Source: Niabella beijingensis (GTDB lineage Bacteria > Bacteroidota > Bacteroidia > Chitinophagales > Chitinophagaceae). From it: DNA of 64,000 bases. A model generated the notes under the pieces. The model did no database searches and had not been told where the DNA came from. It worked only from the letters and a program-made list of their open reading frames with translations. Both the position numbers and the translations under genes were made by a program. The stretch lies in assembly GCF_020034665.1 (NCBI RefSeq), contig NZ_JAIQDI010000002.1, positions 1,302,001 through 1,366,000 on the forward strand, read 5' to 3'. Shown here piece by piece: positions 16,985 through 24,581 of this stretch (position 1 is the first letter of the stretch; each line of letters starts with the position of its first letter).

Positions 16985-17592
16985 GTGGTGTGTCCGGTTA
17001 TTGTTGATTGATAAAATTTATTGAAATCGATCAGGAGATCAAATTGTGCACGTTTACGGCTCTGGCTTACCGCAGACTGGTTGATCTTTAATTTTTCCGC
17101 GACCTGCTGCTGGTTCCATTCGGGCTTTTCCAGGAACAGCTGTACGATCGCCGCTGCAGCCGGACTCCAGTTGTCCATGATCAGCGAAGCAAAACGCGCC
17201 AGAAGGTTCAGGGTGGTATCTGTCTTTTCATCTCCGGTTGCCAGTGCCAGCGTGGTCTTTTCTTCCTTCATGCTGTCAAATTTCCGGCCGGATCGTACAA
17301 ATGCAGTCCCGTTCGACTCTGTAAGCTTTTCCGTTTTATACGAAACGTCCCCCAGCCCGATGCTGAGCCGCACATCCAGGTCTACCTTTTGTTTTATGAT
17401 ACTTTTCAACAGCATGCATTTGAAGAGGGCTTCAGCCGGCGGTAACCTCAGCTGGAAGGCATCGCCGCGGTAGATCTCCCAGTCGCCCGGGGTCTGACCT
17501 TGCTTTTTTAAAAAGTTTTTCAGAAGCGGCATCCACTCTTTGGGATCCACCGTTTCTGAACGGATGATATCTCCGGTAACGATTGCTATCAT
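16981..17592 (-). CDS. SatD family protein with C-terminal helix-turn-helix
   Basis: A 203-residue cytoplasmic protein. The N-terminus (AIVTGDIIRSE) and the middle (RLSIGLGDVSY, GTAFVRSGRKFD) match the SatD family, which has a cyclase-like fold. The last about 50 residues (WNQQQVAEKLKINQSAVSQSRKRAQFDLL) form a clear helix-turn-helix with NQSAVSQSRKRA as recognition helix, so DNA binding is likely. It is the first gene of a two-gene operon with the DUF3307 gene. Directly upstream lie three CTTATAA repeats spaced exactly 28 bp apart, plausible autoregulatory sites. The signal sensed is unknown. Confidence 0.85.
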   Translation of the reverse strand: MIAIVTGDIIRSETVDPKEWMPLLKNFLKKQGQTPGDWEIYRGDAFQLRLPPAEALFKCMLLKSIIKQKVDLDVRLSIGLGDVSYKTEKLTESNGTAFVRSGRKFDSMKEEKTTLALATGDEKTDTTLNLLARFASLIMDNWSPAAAAIVQLFLEKPEWNQQQVAEKLKINQSAVSQSRKRAQFDLLIDFNKFYQSTITGHTT

Positions 17593-17596
17593 ACTT

Positions 17597-17604
17597 CAAA
17601 TATA
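17597..17604 (-). promoter_or_regulatory. -7 box of the SatD/DUF3307 operon
   Basis: Minus-strand TATATTTG matches TAnnTTTG. It lies only five bases before the ATG at 17592, which would give an almost leaderless transcript. A one-mismatch copy at 17607-17614 (TTTATTTG) would allow a short leader instead. Both overlap the first CTTATAA repeat region. Confidence 0.4.
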
Positions 17605-17677
17605 AGCAAATAAACTTATAAATTTAATTATAATCTTAAATGCTTATAAATTTTTTTATTAGTTAAATAGCTTATAA
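17601..17677. repeat. Three CTTATAA repeats phased at 28 bp upstream of satD-like gene
   Basis: CTTATAA begins at 17615, 17643 and 17671, exactly 28 bases apart. The first two share a longer core (CTTATAAATTT) and an inverted TATAAG lies at 17601. The stretch is extremely A+T-rich and fills much of the 297-base gap between satD and the divergent SDR gene. This looks like an iterated operator. Confidence 0.55.
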
Positions 17678-17889
17678 TTAAAGTACAACAGATAGATAAA
17701 AATACTAAAATTATTAGTATTTTTAAAATAATTTATCCACTGCCCGGATGCTTTGATTGCAGGGGGCCGGTTCCTAAAGGCGGTCGTACCCTTATCTTAT
17801 TCAATCTTATACTCCATTTACTCCTCTTTTTTATCATTTATATGGTAAATTAGCCGCGCCATTTTAATTTTAAGCGTATATATTCAATT

Positions 17890-18654
17890 ATGTTTCAACT
17901 AAACAATAAAACCGCTGTGATAACAGGCGGCGGAAGCGGTATCGGGAAGGCCGTAGCGCTTTTATTTGCAAAGGCCGGTGCCCGGGTGGTAGTGGCTGAT
18001 TTTAATAAGGAAGCCGGATTGCAGACAATCGGCGAGATCGAGGCCGCCGGTGGCAAGGCGGAGGGTATTTTTCTGGATGTATCCCGCCAGGAAGAGGTTA
18101 CTGCGGCCTTTGAACAGCTGCAGGTGATTGATATCCTGGTGAACAGTGCCGGTATCTCCCATATAGGAAAGGCGGACACCACTGCTGAAGCAGACTTCGA
18201 CCGGGTTTACAGCGTAAATGTAAAAGGTGTTTATAACATGTTGCATGCGGCGATACCACGAATGAAGAAACAGGGCGGTGGGGTAATCGTCAATATGGCT
18301 TCCATTGCCTCCAGTATCGGATTGCCCGATCGTTTTGCCTATTCGATGAGTAAAGGAGCGGTGCTGGCCATGACCCTGTCGGTTGCCAAGGATTATATCA
18401 GCGATGGCATCCGTTGCAATTGTGTTTCTCCTGCACGGGTACATACGCCCTTTGTGGATGGGTTCCTTGGAAAGACCTATCCCGGCAAGGAAAAAGAGAT
18501 GTTCGATAAATTGTCCAAAACACAACCTATCGGCCGTATGGCCAAACCGGAAGAGATTGCCGCACTGATCCTGTACCTGTGCAGCGACGAGGCCGCATTC
18601 ATCACCGGATGTGATTATCCGATCGACGGGGGATTCATTAAACTGAACAATTAA
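17890..18654 (+). CDS. SDR oxidoreductase, L-fuconate/L-fucose pathway type
   Basis: A classical 254-residue short-chain dehydrogenase with the nucleotide-binding motif GGGSGIGKA near residues 13-21, NSAG near residue 86, the catalytic Ser in MASIAS, and Tyr-x3-Lys in YSMSK near residues 154-158. The segment ARVHTPFVDGF and the closing ITGCDYPIDGG resemble 2-keto-3-deoxy-L-fuconate dehydrogenases. The next gene is a fumarylacetoacetate-hydrolase-family protein, the partner expected for cleaving the diketo product, which supports an L-fucose or L-rhamnose oxidative route. Other pathway genes are not in the window, so the substrate is inferred. Confidence 0.88.
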   Translation: MFQLNNKTAVITGGGSGIGKAVALLFAKAGARVVVADFNKEAGLQTIGEIEAAGGKAEGIFLDVSRQEEVTAAFEQLQVIDILVNSAGISHIGKADTTAEADFDRVYSVNVKGVYNMLHAAIPRMKKQGGGVIVNMASIASSIGLPDRFAYSMSKGAVLAMTLSVAKDYISDGIRCNCVSPARVHTPFVDGFLGKTYPGKEKEMFDKLSKTQPIGRMAKPEEIAALILYLCSDEAAFITGCDYPIDGGFIKLNN

Positions 18655-18728
18655 AGCGTTTTTGATCTATCGATCATGGCTCTTCCCTTAAACAGTAAAA
18701 AGTAAATAATAAAACAATAAATTGGTAT

Positions 18729-19589
18729 ATGAAATTAATAAGATACGGGCAGCCGGGAAAGGAAAAGACAGGTGTGCTGATTGATGATGTACGATATGAT
18801 ACATCGGCATTCGGAGAAGATTACAACGAAGCTTTTTTTGAGAACAATGGTTTGGAGCGACTGCAGCAATTTATAAATAAAAATGCTTCCGCTCTGCCAA
18901 AAGTGGATGATAACGAACGCTGGGGCAGTTGTGTGGCGCGGCCTTCCAAGATCATTTGCATCGGGTTGAACTACGCCCTGCATGCAAAGGAAACCAATGC
19001 TCCTGTTCCCAAAGAACCGGTGATCTTCTTTAAATCCACCACGGCGTTGTGCGGACCTTTTGATGAGGTGATCATTCCGAAGAATTCGGTTAAGACCGAC
19101 TGGGAAGTGGAACTGGCGGTAGTGATCGGAAAAAAAGCATCCTATGTTGAAGAGGCTGAAGCACTGGATTATGTGGCCGGGTATGCCCTGCACAACGATT
19201 ACAGTGAGCGGGAGTTCCAGATCGAACGCGGTGGTCAGTGGGTAAAGGGCAAGAGCTGCGATACGTTTGCACCGCTCGGTCCTTTTATGGCCACAACGGA
19301 TGAAATCGAAAACCCCAATAACCTGAAGCTTTGGTTAAAAGTGAACGGAACCCTGATGCAGGATTCTACTACTTCCGATTTTATCTTTAACATACAACAG
19401 GTGATCAGTCACCTGAGCCAGTTCATGACCCTGCTTCCCGGGGATGTGATCTCTACGGGAACACCGGCTGGTGTGGGTTTGGGACAAAAGCCCGAGCCCT
19501 GGTACCTGAAACCCGGCGATGTGGTGGAGCTGGGTATTGAAGGACTGGGCACCTCCAAACAAACTGCGGTGGTGTATCAACAAGCATAG
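18729..19589 (+). CDS. Fumarylacetoacetate hydrolase family protein (2,4-diketo-3-deoxy-L-fuconate hydrolase-like)
   Basis: A 286-residue cytoplasmic FAH-family enzyme. The N-terminal small domain ends near residue 70. The catalytic domain begins ICIGLNYALHAKE. Metal ligands are expected from the Glu in DWEVELAVVIGK and the Asp in HNDYSERE. The signature KGKSCDTFAPLGP and the ending STGTPAGVG are typical. It lies 74 bases after the SDR gene, and the pair resembles the last two steps of L-fucose or L-rhamnose degradation to pyruvate and lactate. A strong hairpin terminator follows at 19609. Confidence 0.88.
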   Translation: MKLIRYGQPGKEKTGVLIDDVRYDTSAFGEDYNEAFFENNGLERLQQFINKNASALPKVDDNERWGSCVARPSKIICIGLNYALHAKETNAPVPKEPVIFFKSTTALCGPFDEVIIPKNSVKTDWEVELAVVIGKKASYVEEAEALDYVAGYALHNDYSEREFQIERGGQWVKGKSCDTFAPLGPFMATTDEIENPNNLKLWLKVNGTLMQDSTTSDFIFNIQQVISHLSQFMTLLPGDVISTGTPAGVGLGQKPEPWYLKPGDVVELGIEGLGTSKQTAVVYQQA

Positions 19590-19608
19590 ATTTAAATGAT
19601 AGAAGCAG

Positions 19609-19673
19609 GAGCTGTATCAAAAGTTAGTTCTATACAAGGCTGTTCTGAACTGATTTTTGATACAGCTCTTTTT
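19609..19673 (+). terminator. Long perfect inverted repeat, terminator or MITE-like remnant
   Basis: GAGCTGTATCAAAA (19609-19622) is repeated in perfect inverted form as TTTTGATACAGCTC (19655-19668), with a 32-base loop and a T run after it. It sits just after the FAH gene. A 14-bp perfect stem with such a large loop is unusual for a simple terminator and recalls the short inverted-repeat elements found in many copies in Bacteroidota genomes. Confidence 0.6.
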
Positions 19674-19754
19674 ATGTCCTGACGATCATTCAGGGGGCCT
19701 CAAAAGATCCCGGTTCAATGCCATGACCGTTAACTCGAACCTTCTCTTGTATGA

Positions 19755-20120
19755 TCAGGTCTTTGCCTGCGTTGCTTCAGCCCGTTTCTTTTCCCGTTTG
19801 ATCTGTTTGTCGCCCCATTGCTTCAGATGACCGATGAAGGGGATGAGTTCCTTTCCCGTTGCCGTAAGCGAATATTCCACGCGGGGCGGCACTTCATGAA
19901 AAACATTCCTGCTCACCAGATCGTCCTCTTCGAGTTCGCGTAATGTCTGCGTAAGCATCTTGGGCGTAATGTTCTGCACGAGTCGTTTCAGCTCCCCATA
20001 ACGCAACACATTTTTATGTTCATGAAGGTACCATAAAATACGCCCCTTATATTTTCCGCCGACCCTGCGGAACGCATAATCCACAGAGCAGACATAGTCC
20101 GTTGAAATTATTTTTGCCAT
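19755..20120 (-). CDS. HxlR family transcriptional regulator
   Basis: A 121-residue winged-helix regulator. It begins with a conserved Cys region (DYVCSVDYAFRRVGGKYKGRILWYL). The DNA-binding core is RYGELKRLVQNITPKMLTQTLRELEEDDLVSR, with the wing PPRVEYSLTATGKELIPF. HxlR proteins are often dimeric repressors responding to electrophiles or redox change through the N-terminal Cys. It is divergent from an oxidoreductase gene and the shared 122-base gap contains an inverted repeat, so it probably controls both genes. Confidence 0.92.
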   Translation of the reverse strand: MAKIISTDYVCSVDYAFRRVGGKYKGRILWYLHEHKNVLRYGELKRLVQNITPKMLTQTLRELEEDDLVSRNVFHEVPPRVEYSLTATGKELIPFIGHLKQWGDKQIKREKKRAEATQAKT

Positions 20121-20154
20121 TTATGATTTCTTTAAATGTTGATAATTAACAATA

Positions 20155-20192
20155 GTATACTTTTAGTATATAAGTTACTAAAAAGTGCATAC
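20155..20192. promoter_or_regulatory. Probable HxlR operator (inverted repeat)
   Basis: GTATACTTTTAGTA (20155-20168) is matched by an imperfect inverted copy TACTAAAAAGTGCATAC (20176-20192) with seven bases between. The arms lie directly upstream of the -33 box of the oxidoreductase promoter, a typical repressor position. Confidence 0.5.
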
Positions 20193-20223
20193 TTGTTTTA
20201 AAGGTACTATAAAAATAGATTTG
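20193..20223 (+). promoter_or_regulatory. Promoter of the MDR oxidoreductase gene
   Basis: TTG (20193-20195) and TAGATTTG (20216-20223) are separated by 20 bases, a good match to the Bacteroidota promoter. The predicted start lies about 15 bases before the ATG at 20243. Confidence 0.65.
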
Positions 20224-20242
20224 CAGTTAAAATAAACAATCA

Positions 20243-21190
20243 ATGAAAGCAATTTTATTAGAGAAGGCCGGCGGCGTTGAGCAACTGAAGCTGACAGATA
20301 TACCGGAACCGGTCCTGAATGAGAATGAAGTGCTGATACAAACAAAAGCGATCAGCATCAACCCGGTGGATGTAAAGGCAAGGGCGAATGAAAAAACACT
20401 GGACTGGCTTTTTGGTACGCAGCGGCCGGTGATCCTGGGGTGGGATATCTCAGGGGAAGTAGTAGCGGCAGGTTCGGATGTAACAAGGTTCAAAAAAGGA
20501 GATGCCGTATTTGGGATGATCAATTTTCCGGGTAGTGGCAAGGGCTATGCTGAATATGTTGCCGCTCCGGAAGACCAGCTGGCGATGAAACCTTCGGAGA
20601 TCTCCCATGAGGAAGCGGCTGCTACCACGCTGGCGGCCTTAACGGCATGGCAGGCGCTGGTTGCCGCTGATCCTGTTGGCAAAGGCGATAAGGTGCTTAT
20701 TCATGCGGGTGCCGGTGGCGTGGGACATTTCGCTATCCAGATCGCAAAAAACCTCGGGGCCTATGTGGTAGCCACTTCATCCGGGAAGAACCGGGAATTC
20801 ATCCTGTCACTCGGCGCAGACGCACACATCGATTATACAACGGACAATTTTGATGAAGTATTAAACGATATCGATTTTGTACTGGACACCGTTGGAGGTA
20901 ATGTGCTGGAGCGGTCTGTTACCGTAACCAGGCCCGGCGGGCGGATCATTACGTTGCCATCCTCCAGTTTTTCTGAGGAAGCCAAAACGGCGGCTGCTGC
21001 AAAGAATATCGATCTCAAACAGATCATGGTGCAGTCGAGCGGACAGGATATGCAATCCCTGGCGGCATGGCTTCAGGAAGGGCGGTTAAAAGCAAAAGTG
21101 GCGGCCGTTTATCCCTTTGAGGAGCTGGCTAAAGCACATCTTCAGGTAGAAACCGGCAGGACGGTTGGTAAGGTGATCGTTACTTTATAA
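20243..21190 (+). CDS. NAD(P)H quinone oxidoreductase-like MDR protein
   Basis: A 315-residue zinc-free medium-chain reductase of the QOR type, using NADPH to reduce quinones or reactive alkenals. The N-terminal GroES-like domain begins with MKAILLEKAGG and includes GWDISGEVVAAG. The Rossmann fold has VLIHAGAGGVGHFAIQIAK near residues 152-170. The closing segment HLQVETGRTVGKVIV is typical. There are no Cys ligands for structural zinc. Its gene is divergent from hxlR and is the likely regulated target in an electrophile or redox response (inference). Confidence 0.9.
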   Translation: MKAILLEKAGGVEQLKLTDIPEPVLNENEVLIQTKAISINPVDVKARANEKTLDWLFGTQRPVILGWDISGEVVAAGSDVTRFKKGDAVFGMINFPGSGKGYAEYVAAPEDQLAMKPSEISHEEAAATTLAALTAWQALVAADPVGKGDKVLIHAGAGGVGHFAIQIAKNLGAYVVATSSGKNREFILSLGADAHIDYTTDNFDEVLNDIDFVLDTVGGNVLERSVTVTRPGGRIITLPSSSFSEEAKTAAAAKNIDLKQIMVQSSGQDMQSLAAWLQEGRLKAKVAAVYPFEELAKAHLQVETGRTVGKVIVTL

Positions 21191-21234
21191 TGAGGTTATG
21201 CCCGATGGCCGCAACGGTTGACCATCAATCAATA

Positions 21235-21274
21235 AAAAGGAGTGGAGATCACTACAGATCTTTCCACTCCTTTT
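21235..21274. terminator. Bidirectional terminator between oxidoreductase and fabI
   Basis: AAAAGGAGTGGA (21235-21246) pairs with TCCACTCCTTTT (21263-21274). The A run on one side and T run on the other allow it to serve the plus-strand oxidoreductase gene and the convergent fabI gene. Confidence 0.85.
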
Positions 21275-21326
21275 ATCGGGGTCAAAACAATGGGAAATTA
21301 ATATTGCCCGCGCTTGAATGTTTATC

Positions 21327-22139
21327 TTATTGCATAGACTCCAGTACTGCTTCCGTAACTCCGGTAAAGCTGAACCCTCCATCATGAAAGAGATTCTGCA
21401 TGGTCACATACCGGGTGAGGTCACTGAACATAACGGAAATATAATTGGCGCAGTCCTCTGCCGGAGCATTACCCAGCGGACTCATTTTCTCTGCATAACT
21501 GATAAAGTTGTCAAAGCCTTTTACGCCACTGCCGGCAGTTGTTTTTGTAGGCGATTGCGAAATGGTATTGATGCGCACTTTTTTCTTAACGCCATAGTAA
21601 TACCCGAAGGTACGGGTAATGCTTTCCAGCAATGCTTTCGCGTCCGCCATTTCGCTGTAGTCGGGAAATACCCGTTGCGCTGCGATGTAGGTCAGCGCGA
21701 TGACGCTGGCCTGCTCGTTTAAAGCATCCAGGTCCCATGCCGTTTTTAAGATACGGTGCAGGCTCATGGAGGAGATATCGAATGTTTTATGATTCCAGTC
21801 GTAATTTAAATCCGTATATTCCTTTCCTTTGCGAACGTTCAGTCCCATGCCTACAGAGTGCAGGATGAAATCGATCTTCCCCCCGAAATGTGCTATTGAT
21901 TGTTCCAACAGGGCTTTCAGGTCATCCATGCTGGTAACGTCTGCTCCGATCACAGGAGCATTCCCGCATTCCGCTGCCAATTTGTTGATCTCGCCCATGC
22001 GCAATGCCACGGGTGCATTGGTCAGTACCAGTTCGGCCCCTTCACGATAACATTGTTGTGCGGTTTTCCATGCAATGGATTTATCATCCAGCGCACCAAA
22101 GATGATTCCTTTTTTCCCTTTTAAAAGATTATATGCCAT
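21327..22139 (-). CDS. fabI: Enoyl-ACP reductase (NADH)
   Basis: Catalyses the last reduction in each round of fatty acid elongation. The 270 residues begin with the divergent SDR nucleotide motif LKGKKGIIFGALDDKSIAW. The catalytic region LTYIAAQRVFPDYSEMADAKALLES contains the FabI Tyr-x6-Lys signature (YSEMADAK) and the second Tyr. ISQSPTKTTAGSGV is the substrate-binding loop. It is a monocistronic gene in the cytoplasm, ending at a shared terminator. Highly typical of the family. Confidence 0.95.
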   Translation of the reverse strand: MAYNLLKGKKGIIFGALDDKSIAWKTAQQCYREGAELVLTNAPVALRMGEINKLAAECGNAPVIGADVTSMDDLKALLEQSIAHFGGKIDFILHSVGMGLNVRKGKEYTDLNYDWNHKTFDISSMSLHRILKTAWDLDALNEQASVIALTYIAAQRVFPDYSEMADAKALLESITRTFGYYYGVKKKVRINTISQSPTKTTAGSGVKGFDNFISYAEKMSPLGNAPAEDCANYISVMFSDLTRYVTMQNLFHDGGFSFTGVTEAVLESMQ

Positions 22140-22179
22140 ACAGTTGAATTATGAGCGGTAAAAATAAGAATATAATTTC

Positions 22180-24423
22180 TCATTTCTGATTTTTCTCGCG
22201 GCGACTATCAGGGTCGGGTTTATCGCTCCGCGTATCTGATTTTTCTGCTTTTGAAGCGTGCAGGTTCAGATAATGATGAATCCCCTCCATAACGCCTGTG
22301 GCCTGTTTTCCTTTTGCAAAATAAACATGCCGGCTTTTTTTCAGCAACTCCAGTTCGGGGCTGTGATTGGATACCACGATGCCTCGGGTACGGCCGCGCA
22401 GCATGTCGATATCATTCCCTCCGTTTCCTGCTGTGATAAAATGATCAAGCGGCAGCTGCCATTTATAACTCAGGTAACGCACCGCATTTCCTTTTCCCGC
22501 TCTTACGGGCAGGATATCCAGGAACCGGTTGTCGGTCAGTAATATTTTAGCCCTCAGCCTGCGGTCATCCAGGAATTTATAGAGGTCGGCGAGGTCTCCT
22601 TCATTAAAATGGTCATTCACATAATAACTGAGTTTGTATTCCCACTGGGCATCGGCTTCCTGCAAATGCAAGCCCGGATAGTTTTCCAGGGCAGCAACGA
22701 GTTCTTTCCGTTTCCATTGGTGATTGATATGACTTTCCCAGCCGGGGTCGGGAAGGAAATTCCGGGTATAATAGATCTCTGTACCGGCAGAACAGATCAG
22801 GATGTCCGGCTCCGGGAACCGGAACTGCCGGAGTGCCGCACTGGTAAGCGCTTTATTCCGGCCGGAGGCGATCCCGAAAATGACCTTGTTCTTGTTATCG
22901 TCTACCCATTGTTTTATGGTGTCCAGGCCGGAGGCGTCCTTTCCCTCGATCAGCGTTCCATCCAGATCCGAAATAAAAAAAAGATCCGCCTTCATCAGTT
23001 TTTTACCCAGAGGCAGTTCCTGTGTTTCCTTCAGATGCGCCTGGGGCTTATAGATCTCATCGATCGATTTGATATAGTTTTTGACATGCGCTTCCCAGGA
23101 ATAATCTTCCTGTCCGGCCCGTATACCATTTGCAGAATATTTTTCCCATAATGCGGTGTCGGCGATGATCTTTTTTAAGGCATCCGCAATTTCCTTTGTG
23201 TCCTGAACATTTACCAGCATCCCGTTATGGGCCTTTCCGATGATCTCTTTGGGGCCGCCTGTAGGAGATGCAACGATCGGCAGACCGCAGGCGGCGGCTT
23301 CCACGATGGTAAGACCAAAGTTCTCACCGGGGGTGGCATTTACAAATACTCCTTTCCGTTGTGCGGCCAGGCGGTAGATCTCCGGCACTTCAAGCGAAGG
23401 ATCATTTTTCTTGGGGAGTGCCATTTTGCCGTACAGATCGTATTTGTCCATCAGCAGCAGCAGCCGGGTGAGGATCTCCTGTTCATCTTCCGGCATCTGT
23501 GTGATATCCTTCCGCACGCCCGCAAAAATGGCAAGATTGGCCATACTCTGCAGCTCTTTATCCTGCCCGAAGCAGTCGATGATGGTTTCAAAATTTTTGC
23601 GCTTGTCCGCCCGTCCTATAGAAAGGATCAGGGGCTTGCCGGGTGCAAAAAGAAAACGTTCGATCTCCGAACTGACGCGGTACATGGCCTGTTCCTGTTC
23701 CAGCGGCAGCACAAAGGAAGGCATACCGATGCGGTAAAAAGGATAAAAGACTTCGGTATTGATACCGGGAGGAAGGATCCGGAACCGCGCCTTATCCTTG
23801 TTTTGATAAGAACCGTACTGTGTTTCGATCTCATGCTGCGTACTTACAATGATCAGGCTGGCCTGCCGCAGGGTCTTCTCTTCCTCATTCACCCGGCGGA
23901 CCATATTGAATTTCTGGTTGATCGTTTCTTCCGAGAGCCCGTCCTTTAAAAGGATCGTTTTTTTATTCATCCCAAGCGAATGACCGGTAGCTATAAAAGG
24001 GATTTCAAAGATCTTGCTGATCTCCCCGGCGATATAATTCCCATCGGCGTAATGCCCGTGTACGATATCCGGATAGTCGTCCTGTTTTTCAATAAAGCGG
24101 ATGACCTTGTCTACAAATTCATCAAGGTTATCCCACAAACTTTCTTTAGGTTTGTATAAGTGACCACCGCAGGTGATCCGTACAATACGGGCTTTGGAAG
24201 AGATGGTTTCTATTTCGTGACTATATGTTTCCGACACCCGCTTGTCTGCGATCCGCCTGGTGAAAAGATCCACCTTTCTGACCTGCGGATGATGAGACAG
24301 GGCTTCCAGTAATTCCAGTACGTATTTTACCTGTCCGCCCGTGTCCTTATCCCTTCCGATCTCAGGTTTATGATGCCGGATCAATCCGTGTGGGCTAAAG
24401 AGTTGTATGTAGTATTCTTGCAT
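22180..24423 (-). CDS. Fused sucrose-phosphate synthase / sucrose-phosphate phosphatase
   Basis: A 747-residue cytoplasmic bifunctional protein. Residues 1 to about 470 form a GT4 synthase with sucrose-phosphate-synthase features: DTGGQVKYVLELLEAL, HGHYADGNYIAGE, ATGHSLGMNKK, VSTQHEIETQYG, and GENFGLTIVEAAACGLPIVA with GGPKEI. From about residue 490 a HAD phosphatase follows, with DLDGT (nucleophile Asp), a Lys in RAGKGNAVRYLSYKW and GNGGNDIDML, as in sucrose-6-phosphate phosphatase. It should make sucrose from UDP-glucose and fructose-6-phosphate, perhaps as a compatible solute. The divergent neighbour is a GH32-like enzyme that could break sucrose down. The acceptor identity is inferred from family likeness. 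Confidence 0.88.
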   Translation of the reverse strand: MQEYYIQLFSPHGLIRHHKPEIGRDKDTGGQVKYVLELLEALSHHPQVRKVDLFTRRIADKRVSETYSHEIETISSKARIVRITCGGHLYKPKESLWDNLDEFVDKVIRFIEKQDDYPDIVHGHYADGNYIAGEISKIFEIPFIATGHSLGMNKKTILLKDGLSEETINQKFNMVRRVNEEEKTLRQASLIIVSTQHEIETQYGSYQNKDKARFRILPPGINTEVFYPFYRIGMPSFVLPLEQEQAMYRVSSEIERFLFAPGKPLILSIGRADKRKNFETIIDCFGQDKELQSMANLAIFAGVRKDITQMPEDEQEILTRLLLLMDKYDLYGKMALPKKNDPSLEVPEIYRLAAQRKGVFVNATPGENFGLTIVEAAACGLPIVASPTGGPKEIIGKAHNGMLVNVQDTKEIADALKKIIADTALWEKYSANGIRAGQEDYSWEAHVKNYIKSIDEIYKPQAHLKETQELPLGKKLMKADLFFISDLDGTLIEGKDASGLDTIKQWVDDNKNKVIFGIASGRNKALTSAALRQFRFPEPDILICSAGTEIYYTRNFLPDPGWESHINHQWKRKELVAALENYPGLHLQEADAQWEYKLSYYVNDHFNEGDLADLYKFLDDRRLRAKILLTDNRFLDILPVRAGKGNAVRYLSYKWQLPLDHFITAGNGGNDIDMLRGRTRGIVVSNHSPELELLKKSRHVYFAKGKQATGVMEGIHHYLNLHASKAEKSDTRSDKPDPDSRREKNQK

Positions 24424-24581
24424 TGTGTGCTATTTTAGAGGGAACAGCGGGTGCAATTTCCCGGAAGGCGGGTTGCGCCGGATGCAGATCCGGAAAGAAA
24501 TGTGCCTGCTGATTAACTCCCGGCCGTTCTGTTGCGGCAATTGGACTTAAAAACGGACGAAATATAACTAATTTTTTAAAA

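Noticed and set aside
17593..17889. CRISPR array or replication iterons as explanation of the CTTATAA repeats
   Set aside because: The repeats are only seven to eleven bases, three copies, with no unique spacers of constant length bounded by long repeats, and no cas or rep gene is near.
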